From Campylobacterales bacterium (GTDB lineage Bacteria > Campylobacterota > Campylobacteria > Campylobacterales > Sulfurimonadaceae): DNA of 64,000 nt. The stretch spans positions 62,001 through 126,000 of the forward strand of contig JAFGVE010000028.1 in NCBI GenBank assembly GCA_016938175.1, written 5' to 3'. A model generated the notes under the pieces. That model had not been told where the DNA came from, made no database searches, and saw nothing but the letters and a program-made list of their open reading frames with translations. The position numbers and the translations under genes were made by a program. Below are positions 26,113-34,210 of this stretch, piece by piece (the first letter of the stretch is position 1; each line of letters begins with the position of its first letter).

Positions 26113-26301
26113 CTACTCTCCCTCTTTTGCGTGTACTTCTTTTAGGTTCGTTAAGTCTTTAAAAAAACAGCCGTTTGTATAGTAGTAGGTATTGTTCGCA
26201 AATCTCATCTTGTGGCTATTATGTTTTTTTACAAGATTTACATTGTCTAAGTCTACTTTATAGTACTTATTGCAGTGTTCACAAAATAGTCTAGAAACCA
26301 C
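26113..26301 (-). CDS. Small Cys-motif protein
   Basis: This 62-residue protein starts MVSRLFCEHCNKYYKVDLDN with one CxxC, and has a later lone Cys (YTNGCFFKDL). A half zinc ribbon is possible. It is the first gene after the σ54 site at 26332-26347 and is followed without a gap by the ankyrin gene. It is divergent from another zinc-ribbon gene at 26402. No known family. Confidence 0.65.
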   Translation of the reverse strand: MVSRLFCEHCNKYYKVDLDNVNLVKKHNSHKMRFANNTYYYTNGCFFKDLTNLKEVHAKEGE

Positions 26302-26331
26302 ACTTTATCCTTTAAGTTTTTATACTAAATA

Positions 26332-26347
26332 TGCATATTTTATACTC
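26332..26347 (-). promoter_or_regulatory. σ54-type promoter of the 62-residue/ankyrin operon
   Basis: Minus-strand GAGTATAAAATATGCA; G at 26345, GC at 26334-26333. It is back to back with the plus-strand site at 26352-26367, only 4 bp apart. Confidence 0.65.
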
Positions 26348-26351
26348 GACA

Positions 26352-26367
26352 TAGTATAAGAAATGCA
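26352..26367 (+). promoter_or_regulatory. σ54-type promoter of the zinc-ribbon gene
   Basis: TAGTATAAGAAATGCA (G26354, GC 26365-26366). The predicted start of transcription (~26377) lies after an in-frame ATG at 26363, fixing the translation start at 26402. Confidence 0.7.
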
Positions 26368-26401
26368 TATCTGCTTTATATATGAACAAATGGAGTCTAA
26401 T

Positions 26402-26599
26402 ATGGAAGTATATTTTTATTGTCAAAACTGTAATGAGAAGATTACAATAGATCAGCTTGCGCTGCTTAATGAAGGAAAGTGTCCTAAGTGTGGAACTATA
26501 GAGGGGTTTTCAACTGCTCCTAAAAGTGAAAATGATACTTTTGAGTCTTTAACTGTCATAAACGATACGGAGCTCTTAGAAAAGTCTTTTCAAGACTAA
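26402..26599 (+). CDS. Small zinc-ribbon protein
   Basis: This 65-residue protein starts MEVYFYCQNCNEKITIDQL and has a second knuckle GKCPKCGTIEGF, so it is a CxxC...CxxC zinc ribbon. The tail is acidic. ATG 26402 is used because the upstream in-frame ATG is part of the promoter. It has its own σ54 site. The gene ends 2 bp before the convergent GNAT gene. Function unknown; small zinc ribbons often bind nucleic acid or serve as adaptors. Confidence 0.75.
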   Translation: MEVYFYCQNCNEKITIDQLALLNEGKCPKCGTIEGFSTAPKSENDTFESLTVINDTELLEKSFQD

Positions 26600-26601
26600 T
26601 C

Positions 26602-27243
26602 TTAGTTGGGGCTCTTTAATTGATGAAAACTCTCTTGAAAATAATTTTTATTCAATCTTATAACATCATTATCGTATCGTATTTTTTGTGCATGTGTTAA
26701 GTTCTCACTATAGTTTGATGTTTTTTTAGAGATAATGTCAAAACTTTTTCCTATAAGCTCTTTGGTTGTAAAAGTATTTGTCATCTCTTTGACACCCTCT
26801 AGCCCAGATTTTGGCATGGGTAAATCACAATAAAAATCCCCCACACTATTCACTCCCCAATATATAAAGCCTAATGAAAGGTAAAAATCAAGAGAATTCG
26901 ATATACAAGTAAGTCGAAAGCGTTTTACTTTTTGAGTCAAAGCGAACTTAAATATAAGAAGTAGAAGTGTCTCAGCATAACCATGCCTTCGTTTATTTTC
27001 AGGTGTAAAGATGTTATGAATAGTAAGATAGTTGTTGTAGCGGTCTATTTTATAAAAAAGGTAAGAAAGATGAATATTCTTCTCACTACTTAATACAACA
27101 CATCCTTTTTCATACCAGCCAAACTTTTTGTCCCACCATTTTAGGGACATATCTGCAAACTTTATACTTCTTTTATCCTCTATATTTGTTGTTGAAGATA
27201 TATACTCTTCTCTACTAAGGTACTCTAAATGATATGTTGACAT
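26602..27243 (-). CDS. GNAT-like acetyltransferase
   Basis: This ~213-residue protein carries the GNAT acetyl-CoA site TPENKRRHGYAETLLLLIFKFA (RRHGYA, the R/QxxGxG/A motif) and the SNSLDFYLSLGFIYWG motif of the C-terminal half, plus ~65 extra C-terminal residues. ATG 27243 follows AAAGAGAGAGAC; an upstream ATG at 27294 has no such site. It lies downstream of a σ54-controlled hemerythrin and is probably co-transcribed. Substrate unknown. Confidence 0.75.
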   Translation of the reverse strand: MSTYHLEYLSREEYISSTTNIEDKRSIKFADMSLKWWDKKFGWYEKGCVVLSSEKNIHLSYLFYKIDRYNNYLTIHNIFTPENKRRHGYAETLLLLIFKFALTQKVKRFRLTCISNSLDFYLSLGFIYWGVNSVGDFYCDLPMPKSGLEGVKEMTNTFTTKELIGKSFDIISKKTSNYSENLTHAQKIRYDNDVIRLNKNYFQESFHQLKSPN

Positions 27244-27319
27244 AGTCTCTCTCTTTACACATAAATAAGTAAAAAAGTCGAAGAGAAACTTCAATAGTTA
27301 AATAGATGATATATGTTTT

Positions 27320-27700
27320 TTATAAAATAATTTCACTCTTTTTGATAAACATTGCCAATTGCGAGTCAATGTTTATGATGTGGCGTTTAAACTTATCGTA
27401 GGCGTATTGGTGAATGTATGACTTACCAAATGCAGGAATCTGTTTAGACTTTTCATAAAAGTATTGCATCTCTTCAAGAAGAGCAACGTGTTCATTAGAG
27501 TGTTCTTGTTTGTCATAGAAATCATGTATCCCCATAATCTCTTCTTCAACACTAAAATGATCTTTCGTATGCTCTATCATATTTTCAAAAAGAGTGATAA
27601 ACTCACTTGGTTTACAATCTTTTATTTCATTAAGAAGTGCTAAAAACTCATGGTGCATAGTATCCATAACTTTAATGTCTAAGTCTAAATTATCACACAT
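27320..27700 (-). CDS. Hemerythrin-like protein under σ54-type control
   Basis: This 126-residue hemerythrin has MHHEFLALL, HTKDHFSVEEEIM, HSNEHVALLEEM (HxxxH) and HIINID (HxxxxD) as diiron ligands. Unlike the three hemerythrins before 9 kb it follows a nif-type σ54 site (27735-27750), so it is likely made during nitrogen fixation, perhaps to buffer or deliver O2. GGAGGGTTTGTT precedes the ATG. Confidence 0.88.
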   Translation of the reverse strand: MCDNLDLDIKVMDTMHHEFLALLNEIKDCKPSEFITLFENMIEHTKDHFSVEEEIMGIHDFYDKQEHSNEHVALLEEMQYFYEKSKQIPAFGKSYIHQYAYDKFKRHIINIDSQLAMFIKKSEIIL

Positions 27701-27734
27701 AACAAACCCTCCAGATTAAATTTGTCTATACAAA

Positions 27735-27750
27735 TGCATAAACTGTACTA
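27735..27750 (-). promoter_or_regulatory. σ54-type promoter of the hemerythrin gene
   Basis: Minus-strand TAGTACAGTTTATGCA; G at 27748, GC at 27737-27736. Confidence 0.7.
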
Positions 27751-27758
27751 GAGTGTGT

Positions 27759-28574
27759 TTAGAGTAAGTTTTCTATTAGTTGGTATTCGGACTTTTCAAG
27801 TGTAAAATCAAATGCCGCTACATCTTCTTTCATGTGTATTTGAGAAGTAGTTCCACTGAGGGGTATGATATTTAGAGAGTGCAAGAAATTAAAAAATATT
27901 TGAGCTTCACTTTTTTTGTATTTTAATGTCAATTTTAGGATGTTTTCATCAGCTAATATATGAGGATTTGCAGTAAGACTCCAAAAACTTTGGTATTGAA
28001 TATGTTCTTTTTCGCACCAAGTTCGGAGTTTTTTATCATAGTCACTATCAGCATAAAATCTATTTTGCACAAATGCAGGTTTTATACTACTTTTTTCATA
28101 AAGCTTTTGTAATACCTCTAAGTCGTAACAGTTACTTATGCCAAGATTTAGGGCTTCTCCACGTCTATAAATACTCTCCATAGCCTGCCAAACTTTTAAA
28201 AGTTCGGAAAAAGGAAAAAGTGGTGAGTGAAGTACATAGGAGTCAAGGTACTCAGTTTGTAAATTTTTCTTTGAGACTTCAAATGACTCTAGTACTTGTT
28301 GGTCTAAAGGAGCATTTTTATCATAAGGGATGGAGTTTGGATCTTGTCCACCAAGAGGTGTGAACTTAGTCTGTAAAAAAAGTTCATCACGTTTTATTCC
28401 CTCTTTGTAAAGAGTGGCAAGTGCATCGCCAACTCTTTTTTCATCATAGTGTTTTGGCTGACATGCTGTGTCTATAGCACGAAACCCATTCCTAACAGCT
28501 TCAACTACAAGCCGAGTTGTAGCCTCTTTTTTCCATGCGGTTCCGTAAATAATATCTGGTAAATTCAAATTCAT
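27759..28574 (-). CDS. Aldo/keto reductase
   Basis: This ~271-residue NADPH-dependent oxidoreductase has the AKR marks GFRAIDTACQPKHYDEKRVGDAL (catalytic Asp and Tyr), the catalytic Lys in LQTKF, YVLHSP and the LNLGISNCYDLEVL barrel strand. ATG 28574 is chosen because an upstream ATG (28604) lies within the σ54 site at 28600-28615. Transcription is divergent from nifE. Its substrate is unknown; a second AKR lies behind nifU. Confidence 0.88.
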   Translation of the reverse strand: MNLNLPDIIYGTAWKKEATTRLVVEAVRNGFRAIDTACQPKHYDEKRVGDALATLYKEGIKRDELFLQTKFTPLGGQDPNSIPYDKNAPLDQQVLESFEVSKKNLQTEYLDSYVLHSPLFPFSELLKVWQAMESIYRRGEALNLGISNCYDLEVLQKLYEKSSIKPAFVQNRFYADSDYDKKLRTWCEKEHIQYQSFWSLTANPHILADENILKLTLKYKKSEAQIFFNFLHSLNIIPLSGTTSQIHMKEDVAAFDFTLEKSEYQLIENLL

Positions 28575-28599
28575 ACTCAATCTTTTTATTTGTATTATA

Positions 28600-28615
28600 T
28601 GCAATATTGATACTA
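28600..28615 (-). promoter_or_regulatory. σ54-type promoter of the aldo/keto reductase
   Basis: Minus-strand TAGTATCAATATTGCA; G at 28613, GC at 28602-28601. Divergent from the nifE promoter 14 bp away. Confidence 0.65.
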
Positions 28616-28628
28616 AACACTCTATGTC

Positions 28629-28644
28629 TAGAATAAAACTTGCA
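28629..28644 (+). promoter_or_regulatory. σ54-type promoter of the nifENX operon
   Basis: TAGAATAAAACTTGCA; G28631 and GC 28642-28643. About 50 bases before the nifE ATG. Confidence 0.78.
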
Positions 28645-28692
28645 GATTCTATTTTAACTTGAAAGATTCAATAACTCCAAAGGAGTCACATT

Positions 28693-30054
28693 ATGGTTAA
28701 TAGAGCGAAGATAAAAGAGTTGATGAATGAGAGTGCGTGTTCGCACTCAAAAGATAAAAAGCCAGGAGAGGGCTGTGATATGCCAAAACCTGGTTTAGCA
28801 GCTGGTGGATGTGCCTTTGACGGTGCGCAGATTTCACTTTTTCCTTATGCCGATGCGGTGCATTTGGTACATGGTCCACAGACTTGTTTAGGTGCTTCAT
28901 GGGAGACAAGAGAGACACTGAGCTCTTATGAAGGGCGTGACCATACCTATATGGGTTTTACAACGGGTATAACGACAAATGATGTTATCTTTGGCGGTGA
29001 CAAGCGTTTGGAAGATTCTATTAATTATGTCATGAAACATTATGCTCCTGAAGCTATATTTGTTTATTCAACTTGTGTGACTGCTATGGTTGGTGATGAC
29101 ATAGATATGACCTGTAAGTTAGCGAGTGAAAACCATGGAGTTCCTGTAGTTCCAGTACATGCTCCAGGATTTGTAGGTGGTAAAAATCTTGGCTCACGTT
29201 TGGCAGGTGAGGCTGTTTTAGAACACTTAATTGGAACGAAAGAACCAGAAAAACTTACACCATACGACATTAATCTTATTGGAGATTACAATGTCACGGG
29301 AGATATGTGGCAGTACCTTCCACTCTTTGAAAAAATAGGCATCCGAGTTTTAAGCTCCATGAGTGGTGATGGACGCGTAGGTGATATAAGAGGTGCACAC
29401 CGTGCAAAACTCAACGTAATTGTATGTGCTAAATCACTTGTAACGCTTTGTAGAAAGATGCAAGAACAGTACGACATTCCTTGGATATCTGTTTCATTTT
29501 ATGGAAAACGCGATACTACATTTGCAATTCGTGAGATTGTAAAGGCTCTTGGTGATGCAAAGCTTATAGCAAAAGCCGAAGAGGTGATAGCCCAAGAAGA
29601 AGCTAAACTAGAGAGGGATTTACTTCCATATAGAGAGCTTTTTGCAGGGAAAAAAGCGGTGCTAAACACAGGTGGAAACAAGGCTTGGTCTATTGCTTCT
29701 GGACTTCAAGATTTGGGTGTAGAAGTAGTTGCAACTTCGATTAGAAAATCGACTGCAGATGACATAGAAAAAGCCAGAGAGTACCTTGGAGAAAATGGGG
29801 TACTTATGAAAGCACCAGCCTCTGAGCAGGCAAAAGTAATAGATGAAAGAGGTGCTCACATACTTTTAGCTGGGGGAAGAAGCCTCTATACTGCCATAAA
29901 GAAAAAAATCTCCTTTATAGATGTAAATCAAGAGAAGAAAGTGAGTTATGGTGGTTACAATGGTCTGTTGAACCTCGCTGAGGATTTAAAGTACGCTTTT
30001 GCCAATCCGGTTTTTGCAAATGTTTCTAAAAAAGCTCCATGGGAGATGGTGTAA
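28693..30054 (+). CDS. nifE: FeMo-cofactor scaffold subunit NifE
   Basis: NifE (453 residues) is the NifD-like half of the NifEN scaffold on which the NifB cofactor is matured to FeMoco. Cluster ligands are visible at AGGCAFDGAQ, HGPQTCLGASW and YSTCVTAMVGDDID. The NifD cofactor histidine region is absent, as expected. AAGGAGT precedes the ATG. The TAA shares a base with the nifN ATG. First gene of the operon running to nifF or further. Confidence 0.96.
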   Translation: MVNRAKIKELMNESACSHSKDKKPGEGCDMPKPGLAAGGCAFDGAQISLFPYADAVHLVHGPQTCLGASWETRETLSSYEGRDHTYMGFTTGITTNDVIFGGDKRLEDSINYVMKHYAPEAIFVYSTCVTAMVGDDIDMTCKLASENHGVPVVPVHAPGFVGGKNLGSRLAGEAVLEHLIGTKEPEKLTPYDINLIGDYNVTGDMWQYLPLFEKIGIRVLSSMSGDGRVGDIRGAHRAKLNVIVCAKSLVTLCRKMQEQYDIPWISVSFYGKRDTTFAIREIVKALGDAKLIAKAEEVIAQEEAKLERDLLPYRELFAGKKAVLNTGGNKAWSIASGLQDLGVEVVATSIRKSTADDIEKAREYLGENGVLMKAPASEQAKVIDERGAHILLAGGRSLYTAIKKKISFIDVNQEKKVSYGGYNGLLNLAEDLKYAFANPVFANVSKKAPWEMV

Positions 30055-31382
30055 TGGAAGCAAGTTATCAAGGGACTGATGAAAGAATAGAACTTTCAAA
30101 AAAAGAGCATAAACCACTACAAGTAAACCCTATAAAACACTCCCAACCTATGGGAGCTGCACTTGCATTTATGGGCATACAAAATTGTATGCCTCTGATG
30201 CATGCTTCACAAGGATGCGCTTCTTATACAAAGGTTTTTTATACACGACACTTTAATGAGCCAATCCCTATGTACAACACTTCTGTAAGTGATATTACAG
30301 CTGTTTTAGATGGTGGTGATTACTCTATATTAATGGCTATAGAGAACATTACTAAAAAAAATAAAACAATGAAGCCAGAGTTGATAGGACTTCATACAAC
30401 AGGACTTACTGAGACAAAGGGTGATGATGTAAGAAGTGTTGGAACACATATAGAGATACCTTACTGTTATGTAAATACACCTGATTATGAAGGTGGGATG
30501 GAGAGTGGATGGGCACTCACAGCCAAGGCACTCATAAAACAGCATACAAAAGAGAGTAGAGAGATAAAGCCAAATAAGCTTCTGATACTACCAAATGTTA
30601 GTATGCAACCAGTGGAAGTAGAAAAGCTAAAAGAGTTTTGTGAAGGCTTTGGCTTTGAGACCTTGGCACTACCAGACTTATCGACCTCTTTAGATGGCTA
30701 TTTGAGTGAGGGGCAAGGAAAGTTAGGTACAGGAGCAATCTCAATAGAAGATATATATGAACTTGCTAACTCTGGAACTGTGGTAACTGTTGGAGAATCT
30801 ATGAAGATTGTAGCAGATGCGCTTTTAGAAAAAAATTCAAACATTACTCATCTTCACTTTAAGCATCTTATGGGACAAGACATGAGCGACAATTTTGTAG
30901 CTTCTTTGATGAAAATACGACAAATTGAGCCAAGACCTTTGGTTAAACGTTGGCGTGGAAGATTACAAGATGCAATGCTCGACAGCCATTTTTTAATAGG
31001 CTCTTCACATTTTGTAGTGACAGGTGAACCTGACATGTGTGTAGGAATGTGTGAGTTGCTTCAAAGTGTAGGAGGGACTATAGATGCCGTTGTATCGACA
31101 ACTTACAGTCCAGTTTTAGAGACTATAGATGCGAGTCATGTCTTTGTAGGAGACTTAGAAGATGCTCTGAAACATTTTCAAAAAGCGGATTTGGTTATTA
31201 GTAATTTTCATGCAGAACGATTATTGCACACTCAAGAAAAAGAGACAGCCTTAGTACTAAGGGGTTTTCCAAATTATGAAGAGCTTGGAAATCAACTCAA
31301 AAATGATTTACTTTATGAAGGGAGTACGCAATTTCTTTTTGAGATAGCAAATGCTCTTCGTAAGGTGAAACACCAACATTAA
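30054..31382 (+). CDS. nifN: FeMo-cofactor scaffold subunit NifN
   Basis: NifN (442 residues) is the NifK-like half of the scaffold. It has the NPIKHSQPMGAALAFMGIQNCMPLMHASQGCASY region and the TRHFNEPIP segment typical of NifN, and TTGLTETKGDD as the third block. The TAATG overlap with nifE fixes the start at 30054; an ATG at 30039 inside nifE lacks a ribosome site. It is followed by nifX after 19 bp. Confidence 0.95.
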   Translation: MEASYQGTDERIELSKKEHKPLQVNPIKHSQPMGAALAFMGIQNCMPLMHASQGCASYTKVFYTRHFNEPIPMYNTSVSDITAVLDGGDYSILMAIENITKKNKTMKPELIGLHTTGLTETKGDDVRSVGTHIEIPYCYVNTPDYEGGMESGWALTAKALIKQHTKESREIKPNKLLILPNVSMQPVEVEKLKEFCEGFGFETLALPDLSTSLDGYLSEGQGKLGTGAISIEDIYELANSGTVVTVGESMKIVADALLEKNSNITHLHFKHLMGQDMSDNFVASLMKIRQIEPRPLVKRWRGRLQDAMLDSHFLIGSSHFVVTGEPDMCVGMCELLQSVGGTIDAVVSTTYSPVLETIDASHVFVGDLEDALKHFQKADLVISNFHAERLLHTQEKETALVLRGFPNYEELGNQLKNDLLYEGSTQFLFEIANALRKVKHQH

Positions 31383-31401
31383 ATTCAAAAGAGGACTTAT
31401 T

Positions 31402-31857
31402 ATGAGTGATAGCACAAAAATAACAGTTGAGAGTAGTGACTCTTTAGAAAATGCGATGAAGGTTGCATTTGCTTCTAAAGATATGGAGAACATAAATGTA
31501 CATTTTGGTGGGGCAAAAGAGTTTGTCATTTATGACATTTCAAAAGATGGTTTTAAACTCAGTGGAGTAATTAAAACAGATACTTCTAAGCTCAATGGCG
31601 ATGATAAAACAGATTTTAAAGTCAAAGCGCTTCAAGGCATTAACATTATGTACTGTGAATCTATCGGAGGAACAGCAGCTGCGAAAGTAATTCGTGGTGG
31701 TATCAATCCAATGAAAGTTCAAGAACCTAGAAGTATTGAAGAGGTTGCAGCAGAGCTTGTTGAGATGATTAACGGAAATCCTCCGCCGTGGGTCAGAAAA
31801 ATTATGAATATTCAAACAGCAGAAGATCCACGTTTAGCACGTTGGGCTGCGGAATAA
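31402..31857 (+). CDS. nifX: FeMo-cofactor carrier NifX
   Basis: NifX (151 residues) binds and hands over NifB-co/FeMoco precursors. The dinitrogenase-cofactor fold is seen in VAFASKDMENINVHFGGAKEF, GINIMYCESIGGTAAAKVIRGG and the NGNPPPWVRKIMN tail. A ~20-residue N-terminal extension precedes it. It is followed by the NifX-associated gene as in many diazotrophs. A shorter NifX-like protein is at 59141 and a more distant one at 57046. Confidence 0.93.
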   Translation: MSDSTKITVESSDSLENAMKVAFASKDMENINVHFGGAKEFVIYDISKDGFKLSGVIKTDTSKLNGDDKTDFKVKALQGINIMYCESIGGTAAAKVIRGGINPMKVQEPRSIEEVAAELVEMINGNPPPWVRKIMNIQTAEDPRLARWAAE

Positions 31858-31878
31858 AAATCAAATTAAGGAAATAAG

Positions 31879-32328
31879 ATGAGTGAAGCAATACAAGAAA
31901 TAAGTCCATTTACAGAAGAGTTAATTCGTCAACTACGAGCAACGGATCAGTTTGGAAACTGGTCTAAGATGAGTGATGAAGAGTTACTGATAAAAAAATA
32001 TGTAAAAACAAAAGAGGACTTAAAAGCACTCCCTATCATAGCGGATATAGATGAAATGCTTATTGGTGAAATCAAAATGATTTTTAAGGCGGTAGCACTT
32101 CAGTTTGAACGCAAAACAGGCGTGATGTGTAATGTTGTTATGGAGATGAGCCATGAAGGGTTTGGGCGATGTATTGTTATCGCTGGTCGTATTGTTTTAG
32201 TAGACAAATACTTTAAAGATGCTCATAGATTTAGTTTTAGAACGATAGAAAAACTTTATGAAGAGGGTGATAAGTATCTTGAAAATGCTTACAAAACATA
32301 TACACAATATAAGCCTTGTATAGCTTAG
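31879..32328 (+). CDS. NifX-associated protein (DUF269)
   Basis: This 149-residue protein is the NifX-associated nitrogen-fixation protein: FTEELIRQLRATDQFGNWSKMSDEELL, FERKTGVMCNVVMEMSHEGFGRCIVIAGRIVLVDKYFKDAHRF are typical. The precise role is not known; it accompanies nifX almost everywhere. AAGGAAAT precedes the ATG. It ends 11 bp before nifF. Confidence 0.92.
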   Translation: MSEAIQEISPFTEELIRQLRATDQFGNWSKMSDEELLIKKYVKTKEDLKALPIIADIDEMLIGEIKMIFKAVALQFERKTGVMCNVVMEMSHEGFGRCIVIAGRIVLVDKYFKDAHRFSFRTIEKLYEEGDKYLENAYKTYTQYKPCIA

Positions 32329-32339
32329 AGGAGATAGAG

Positions 32340-32858
32340 ATGGCAAAAGTTGGAATATTTGTAGGAAGTAGCGGTGGTGTCACACAGAGTGCAGCTGAGA
32401 AATTAGAAGAGATGTTTGAAGATGCTGAGCTTATTAACATGGAAGAGGACTATGATGATTTAGAGCAGTTTGAAGAGTTTGACATTCTTCTTATAGGCTC
32501 TTCAACTTGGGGACAAGGTGATCCGCAACGTGACTGGGTTGACCCACTTTATGAGATGGATAATGATGAACCAGACTTTAGTGGAAAAAAGGTTGCATTT
32601 TTTGGGGCAGGTGATCAAGATACACACGGTGAATTTTTTGTAAGTGCTTTGGGGAAAATGGAAAATATCTTTAAAAAATGTGGGGCAGAGACAGGTTTTG
32701 GTTACTGGCCAACTGAGGGATATAGCTATACGTTTTCAGATGCTCAAAGAGATGATAAGTTTTGTGGACTTGCCATAGATGACATAAATCAAGAGGATAT
32801 GACCGACGCACGTTTATCTGCTTGGGCAGAGCAAGTAAAAAAAGAGATGGGTATCTAA
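32340..32858 (+). CDS. nifF: Nif flavodoxin
   Basis: This 172-residue long-chain flavodoxin (VGIFVGSSGGVTQSAAEKL for the FMN phosphate, STWGQGDPQRDW and AGDQDTHGEFF for the isoalloxazine loops) matches the flavodoxins that donate electrons to NifH. AGGAGATAG precedes ATG 32340. The last gene of the nifE run before a hairpin. Confidence 0.92.
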   Translation: MAKVGIFVGSSGGVTQSAAEKLEEMFEDAELINMEEDYDDLEQFEEFDILLIGSSTWGQGDPQRDWVDPLYEMDNDEPDFSGKKVAFFGAGDQDTHGEFFVSALGKMENIFKKCGAETGFGYWPTEGYSYTFSDAQRDDKFCGLAIDDINQEDMTDARLSAWAEQVKKEMGI

Positions 32859-32868
32859 GTCTTCTTTA

Positions 32869-32889
32869 GACTTCGTTGTAAACGGAGTC
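32869..32889. terminator. Hairpin between nifF and nifW
   Basis: GACT-t-CGTT pairs with AACG-g-AGTC around GTA; flanking bases extend the imperfect stem to ~18 bp. It may end or process the nifENX-F transcript. Confidence 0.45.
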
Positions 32890-32934
32890 ATAAGAGGATT
32901 TAGACAAAAATGTAGCATTTTGTATCTCTATATT

Positions 32935-32950
32935 GAGATTGAAAATTGCA
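32935..32950 (+). promoter_or_regulatory. Weaker σ54-type site before nifW
   Basis: GAGATTGAAAATTGCA keeps the spacing (G32937, GC 32948-32949) but has a poorer -24 element. Together with the hairpin it suggests a separate nifW transcript. Confidence 0.4.
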
Positions 32951-32984
32951 TTTGAAAAAATATATATGACACAAAGGATATAAG

Positions 32985-33359
32985 ATGAGCAGATATGAAG
33001 AGTTTAAAAGCTTGAGTGATACTGAAGATTACTTAGATTTTTTTGATATAGAGTACAACGAGCGTCTAGTATATGTAAAACGCTTTCACATAATGAAAAA
33101 ATATGGCGAGATGATTGCTAAAGGTGAAGAGAAGCTTGAAGATAAAGAGAAGCTTCTTGAATTTTACAAGTTTGCCCTTTTAAGTGTCTATAAAAACTTT
33201 GAAAATGGATACTCTCCATCGGCGGCTGATATTTGGAACACATGGGATAATCCTAGTGCATGTTCTACATGTTCAACATCGTCAAGTTGTAATGATATAG
33301 AGGAGGTGTCTAATGGAACTCACTCATGCACAAGCCAGTCAAGTATCAGCTTCAACTAA
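32985..33359 (+). CDS. nifW: Nitrogenase-stabilising protein NifW
   Basis: The 124-residue product matches NifW, which protects or helps assemble the MoFe protein: DTEDYLDFFDIEYNERLVYVKRFHIMKKYG and the following helix LLEFYKFALLSVYKNF are characteristic. The C-terminal ~30 residues are unusual, with CSTCSTSSSCND and another Cys, overlapping nifZ by 47 bp in a different frame. AAGGATATAAG precedes the ATG. Confidence 0.88.
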   Translation: MSRYEEFKSLSDTEDYLDFFDIEYNERLVYVKRFHIMKKYGEMIAKGEEKLEDKEKLLEFYKFALLSVYKNFENGYSPSAADIWNTWDNPSACSTCSTSSSCNDIEEVSNGTHSCTSQSSISFN

Positions 33360-33708
33360 AGATGAAATCCTTCCAGTTTTTCGTTTAGGTCAACGTGTTC
33401 GTATGACAAAACCCATCAGAAATGATGGCTCAAACCCTTTTAATGAACCAAACGAAATTCTTGTTCCTGCCGGAGCTGAAGGATATGTCAAGCATATAGG
33501 CGATTGGTTACAAGTAATCCGTATATATGAAGTACATTTTATAGAAGAAGGCGATACCTATGGATGTCGTGAAGCTGAACTTGAAGCTATAGATGATCTT
33601 GATGGCTACGATGAAGTGGAAGAAGAACTTCGTTGGTTACGTGAACATAGAGCCCAAAAAGCAGCTAAAGAAGCCGCAAAAAAGCAATCTCAAAAAGAAG
33701 GAGAATAG
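33313..33708 (+). CDS. nifZ: NifZ family protein
   Basis: NifZ (131 residues) assists P-cluster formation. The domain (residues ~24-95) shows FRLGQRVRMTKPIRNDGSNP, PAGAEGYVKHIGDWLQVIRIYEVHFIEEG and CREAEL, then a basic, Ala/Lys-rich coiled tail. AGAGGAGGTG precedes the ATG within nifW. The gene overlaps nifW by 47 bp, which couples their translation. Confidence 0.9.
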   Translation: MELTHAQASQVSASTKDEILPVFRLGQRVRMTKPIRNDGSNPFNEPNEILVPAGAEGYVKHIGDWLQVIRIYEVHFIEEGDTYGCREAELEAIDDLDGYDEVEEELRWLREHRAQKAAKEAAKKQSQKEGE

Positions 33709-33783
33709 AAAACTTTTTGTGCATTGACAATCATTGAGAAGTTAGACCATGACGACTTAATGTGAGAAAGAAAAGGAGATAGA

Positions 33784-34179
33784 ATGGTAAATGTAATATT
33801 TTGCGGCTTCGGTGAAGACATGGACAAGCGTGTCATAGCAAAAGAAGGCGACTTACTACTACGTGTAGCTCAAAACAATGGCGTAATCATCCCAACCGAG
33901 TGTAAAGATGGAATGTGTGGAAGTTGTGCTGTAAAAGTTGAAGAGTTAGATGGAGAGCTTGTTGATACTGGCTTTAAAAGTGAAGTAGACCCAGATGGTT
34001 GGGATAAAGATAAATACACTACTTATATGGAAGATAAAGAACTAGACACTCTTGTTGAGATGGGTGCTATTAGTAAAAAAGAGGCTGAATCAGCACAGCA
34101 GTATGCACAGCAAACACCGATTAGACTTGCATGTCAGTGTATTATCAAAGGTTCACTTCTTGTGAAACCATTTGAATAA
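33784..34179 (+). CDS. FeSII (Shethna)-type [2Fe-2S] ferredoxin
   Basis: This 131-residue plant-type ferredoxin has cluster cysteines in ECKDGMCGSCAVK (C-x4-C-x2-C) and RLACQC. Beyond the cluster it shares the pattern of Azotobacter FeSII: LRVAQNNGVIIPTEC, a long charged insertion between the third and fourth ligands (~55 residues) and a final RLACQCIIKG. FeSII forms a reversible O2-protective complex with nitrogenase. A similar protective role is likely here. AAAGGAGATAG precedes the ATG. Confidence 0.85.
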   Translation: MVNVIFCGFGEDMDKRVIAKEGDLLLRVAQNNGVIIPTECKDGMCGSCAVKVEELDGELVDTGFKSEVDPDGWDKDKYTTYMEDKELDTLVEMGAISKKEAESAQQYAQQTPIRLACQCIIKGSLLVKPFE

Positions 34180-34210
34180 AAAGTACTAAATTTAACTCAA
34201 GGAAAAAATA

